Shown here: one piece after another, positions 61,864 to 64,000 of the stretch
Position numbering within the stretch: position 1 is the stretch's first letter
Layout of the letters: each line of letters starts with the position of its first letter
Source: Pandoraea fibrosis
GTDB lineage: Bacteria > Pseudomonadota > Gammaproteobacteria > Burkholderiales > Burkholderiaceae
Reading direction: 5' to 3'
NCBI RefSeq assembly: GCF_000807775.2
Contig: NZ_CP047385.1
Location: 4,774,001-4,838,000 of the forward strand
DNA length: 64,000 nt
The notes under the pieces: model-generated
What the model saw: the letters and a program-made list of their open reading frames with translations, nothing else
Told to the model about the DNA's origin: nothing
Databases searched by the model: none
Position numbers and translations under genes: made by a program

Positions 61864-62808
61864 TCAGGCAATGGCCTTTACGAGAAGCGGAACCGCAGAG
61901 AACAAATCGTCTACGAGCCCGAAATCGGCCACCGAAAAAATCGGCGCTTCCGGATCCTTGTTGATCGCCACGATCACCTTCGAATCCTTCATTCCGGCCA
62001 AATGCTGGATTGCCCCCGAGATACCCACCGCCACGTATAACTCTGGCGCGACGATCTTGCCCGTCTGGCCGACCTGGTAGTCATTGGGGACATACCCTGC
62101 GTCCACGGCAGCGCGAGAGGCCCCCAACGCCGCGTGAAGCTTGTCGGCCAGCGGGGTCAGCACATTGGCATAGTTCTCCGACGACCCCAGGCCGCGCCCA
62201 CCCGACACAATAATCTTTGCTGAGGTCAGTTCCGGACGGTCAAGTTTCGTCACCTGTCGACCCACGAATTGCGACAGGCCCGAATCCTTGACCGCCGGCA
62301 CTGACTCGATCAAAGCGTCCCCACCACTCGGTGAGGCCGCATCGAATCCGGTTCCGCGCACAGTGATGACCTTGACGACATCGGCGCTCTGTACCGTAGC
62401 GATAGCATTGCCCGCGTAGATCGGACGCTCAAACGTATCGGCACTTTCGACGCGAGTGATATCTGAAATCTGAGCCACGTCGAGCAACGCCGCCACGCGC
62501 GGCGCCACGTTCTTCCCGTAGGGTGTGGCCGGCGCCAGAATGTGCGTGTAGCCATGCGCCATTGCGACCACCTGCGCCGCCACATTCTCAGCCAACCCGT
62601 CGCCCAAATGTGCCGCGTCGGCCAGCCATACCTTCGCGACACCCGCAATCTTTGCGGCGGCCTCTGCCGCGGTCGCGGCATTGGCGCCGGCCACCAGCAC
62701 GTGTACGTCGGCGTCGCCCGACGCACAGTTCAGCGCCGCGGTGACCGTATTCAAGGTGGCCGACTTGATCGTTTGATTGTCGTGATCCGCAATTACCAAA
62801 ATGCTCAT
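61864..62808 (-). CDS. etfA: Electron transfer flavoprotein alpha subunit
   Basis: A 314-aa protein with the etf alpha FAD signature: [15 protein letters not shown] (near residue 202), [20 protein letters not shown] (near 250) and [21 protein letters not shown]. It carries electrons from acyl-CoA dehydrogenases to the quinone pool via ETF-QO, which is not in this window. AAGGAGACACAACG precedes ATG 62808, overlapping the etfB stop region (12 bp apart). Its linkage to five acyl-CoA dehydrogenases and the same operator suggests a pathway-dedicated ETF next to the housekeeping one. Confidence 0.93.
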   Translation of the reverse strand: MSILVIADHDNQTIKSATLNTVTAALNCASGDADVHVLVAGANAATAAEAAAKIAGVAKVWLADAAHLGDGLAENVAAQVVAMAHGYTHILAPATPYGKNVAPRVAALLDVAQISDITRVESADTFERPIYAGNAIATVQSADVVKVITVRGTGFDAASPSGGDALIESVPAVKDSGLSQFVGRQVTKLDRPELTSAKIIVSGGRGLGSSENYANVLTPLADKLHAALGASRAAVDAGYVPNDYQVGQTGKIVAPELYVAVGISGAIQHLAGMKDSKVIVAINKDPEAPIFSVADFGLVDDLFSAVPLLVKAIA

Positions 62809-62820
62809 CGTTGTGTCTCC

Positions 62821-63570
62821 TTAAAGCACTTTGGCTTCGTTTTGCAGTTTCTCGACCAACGCCCCGATATCCGGCACTTTCACTCCCGCCCCCCGCGCAG
62901 GCGGTTCCGCAACCCGCAGAGTCTTCAGACGAGGCGACACGTCCACGCCCAAATCCGCTGACTTGATGACCGCCAGTGGCTTCCTTTTTGCTGCCATGAT
63001 GTTGGGCAACGTCACGTAACGCGGCTCATTCAAGCGCAGATCCGTCGTCACCACGGCGGGGAGCGACAACGACAGCGTCTCCAACCCGCCATCCACTTCG
63101 CGTGTCACCTCAACCCGATCGCCGACCACCGCGACTTTCGATGCAAACGTTGCTTGGGGCAGTTTCGCCAGCGCCGCGAGCATCTGCCCGGTCTGATTCG
63201 AGTCGTCGTCGATCGCCTGCTTTCCCAGGATCACCAACTGCGGCTGTTCACGGTCCACCAACGCTTTGAGCAGCTTGGCGACGGCCAGGGGCTCCAGCGC
63301 CTGATCCGATTCAATCAGAATCGCCCGGTCCGCACCGATCGCCAGCGCCGTGCGCAACGTCTCCTGCGCTTGAGATACCCCCGCAGACACTGCGATCACC
63401 TCCGTAGCCACACCGGCCTCCCTCAATCGCACCGCCTCCTCTACCGCGATCTCGTCGAAGGGGTTCATCGACATCTTCACATTGGCGATATCGACACCAC
63501 TCCCGTCGCGCTTTACGCGGATCTTCACGTTGTAATCCGTGACGCGTTTTACCGGCACCAGAATCTTCAT
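62821..63570 (-). CDS. etfB: Electron transfer flavoprotein beta subunit
   Basis: A 249-aa protein: [19 protein letters not shown] start, [34 protein letters not shown] and [20 protein letters not shown], the etf beta AMP-binding signature. ATG 63570 has GGGGACGAG upstream; GTG 63600 is the alternative. First gene of the etfBA unit. A perfect 35-bp palindrome lies 43 bp upstream of the start, the strongest operator in the window. Confidence 0.93.
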   Translation of the reverse strand: MKILVPVKRVTDYNVKIRVKRDGSGVDIANVKMSMNPFDEIAVEEAVRLREAGVATEVIAVSAGVSQAQETLRTALAIGADRAILIESDQALEPLAVAKLLKALVDREQPQLVILGKQAIDDDSNQTGQMLAALAKLPQATFASKVAVVGDRVEVTREVDGGLETLSLSLPAVVTTDLRLNEPRYVTLPNIMAAKRKPLAVIKSADLGVDVSPRLKTLRVAEPPARGAGVKVPDIGALVEKLQNEAKVL

Positions 63571-63612
63571 CTCGTCCCCAAGCAGTTCTTCGCTGAACAC
63601 CGTATGATGCTC

Positions 63613-63647
63613 ACTCCAATAACTGATATTATATCAGTTATTGGAGT
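63613..63647. promoter_or_regulatory. Regulon operator, perfect 35-bp palindrome
   Basis: Arms of 17 bp (ACTCCAATAACTGATAT on the left) around a single central T are perfectly complementary. The inner part is ATAACTG-N9-CAGTTAT, same as before the MarR gene. It lies 43 bp before etfB and 84 bp before the divergent NIPSNAP-like gene, so it can control both. Confidence 0.75.
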
Positions 63648-63730
63648 TCAGCAACCCGATCGCAAGCCCCGCAACCCATGGAAACGCGGCGATGCCCGGG
63701 CCCTTCTTTTTTTACCTATGAGATGACGTT

Positions 63731-64000
63731 ATGGAAACTTTGGACGAATCGTTCGTCGAACTTCGCCTCTATCACGTCGCATCGGGACGCATGCCCGATA
63801 TGCGCGCGCGCCTTCAGGAAGATTTGTGTCGTGTCTTCCCGCGTCACGGCATCGTCCCTGCGGCGACGTGGGACGTCTTGGCCGGCCCAAACACGCCGCT
63901 TCTGGCATATGTGACGCCTTGGCCCGACATGGCGACCCGCACCCGGGCCTGGGCTGGCTTCTACGCAGATCCCGACTGGGCCGAGATCCGTGCGCGAACC
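63731..64000 (+). CDS. NIPSNAP family protein (partial, cut by window end)
   Basis: The open frame starts at ATG 63731 and runs off the window, 90 codons. It reads FVELRLYHVASGRMPDMRARL near the start (two overlapping pieces), followed by FPRHGIVPAATWDVLAGPN and LLAYVTPWPDMATRTRAWAGF, the ferredoxin-like alpha/beta-barrel pattern of NIPSNAP proteins. These small proteins occur in catabolic clusters, where the role is mostly unknown. Divergent from etfB with the perfect palindrome between, so it probably opens another operon of the regulon to the right. Confidence 0.7.
   Translation, partial: METLDESFVELRLYHVASGRMPDMRARLQEDLCRVFPRHGIVPAATWDVLAGPNTPLLAYVTPWPDMATRTRAWAGFYADPDWAEIRART

Overview
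The window comes from a GC-rich Gram-negative bacterium, most likely a Burkholderiaceae member such as Pandoraea, Cupriavidus or Burkholderia. Pointers are a CS1/cable-type fimbrial operon, an IS407-type insertion sequence relic, LysR/TetR/MarR regulation, outer-membrane proteins of Gram-negative type (usher, SphA-like channel, DUF1302) and the dense packing of coenzyme A catabolic genes. The genus is an inference from gene content. No rRNA, tRNA or CRISPR array was seen.

Bases 1-7,100 (minus strand) are an alternate chaperone-usher (CS1/CFA/I/cable-type) fimbrial operon. In transcription order it holds four pilin genes, an unexplained 515-bp gap, an usher, a tip adhesin and a chaperone cut by the window edge. 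The four pilins come from a recent tandem duplication of a two-gene module: the 173-aa pilin is present twice with the same mature sequence, and the second gene of each module shares only its first ~40 codons before diverging. Bases 7,100-7,850 are a graveyard of mobile-element fragments.

Bases 7,900-16,300 are an aromatic meta-cleavage operon (minus strand): FAD hydroxylase, ring-cleavage VOC dioxygenase, C-C hydrolase, GlcG/HbpS-like protein, fumarylacetoacetate-hydrolase-family enzyme, SphA-like outer-membrane channel and NTF2-fold protein, with a divergent LysR regulator. Between regulator and operon lie two copies of an 80-bp sequence flanking the decayed 3' end of a second fumarylacetoacetate-hydrolase-family gene. 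A P4-type tyrosine integrase (16.7-17.8 kb) with no visible island attached separates this operon from the next region.

Bases 17,900-64,000 look like one large catabolic regulon for a hydrophobic or alicyclic carboxylic compound of unknown identity. It holds three acyl-CoA ligases, five acyl-CoA dehydrogenases (four as two overlapping pairs), a dedicated EtfBA, a catalytic and a degenerate MaoC protein, a crotonase without its two glutamates, a canonical SCP-x thiolase and a thiolase-like protein without its cysteine, an OB-fold/DUF35 protein, six SDRs, an ALDH, a dienoyl-CoA-reductase-like flavoenzyme, two BKACE enzymes, an amidohydrolase, three hydrolase- or kinase-type accessory proteins, a GTP cyclohydrolase I, an MFS carrier, and an envelope module (DUF1302, DUF1329, YCF48-like, RND/MMPL). 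No ring-hydroxylating oxygenase, ketosteroid dehydrogenase or P450 lies in the window, so the substrate cannot be named.

The strongest new signal is a shared operator. An inverted repeat with constant geometry, CTG-N9-CAG inside AT-rich arms, occurs 11 times (six strict, five degenerate), always in intergenic promoter regions of the 23-64 kb region. It includes an exact 23-bp duplicate at 36,260 and 56,259 and a perfect 35-bp palindrome in front of etfB. It also sits in front of both local regulators, a MarR protein and a TetR protein with a Lys/Ala/Pro-rich histone-H1-like tail. This ties the scattered operons into one regulon and gives a testable handle on the pathway.
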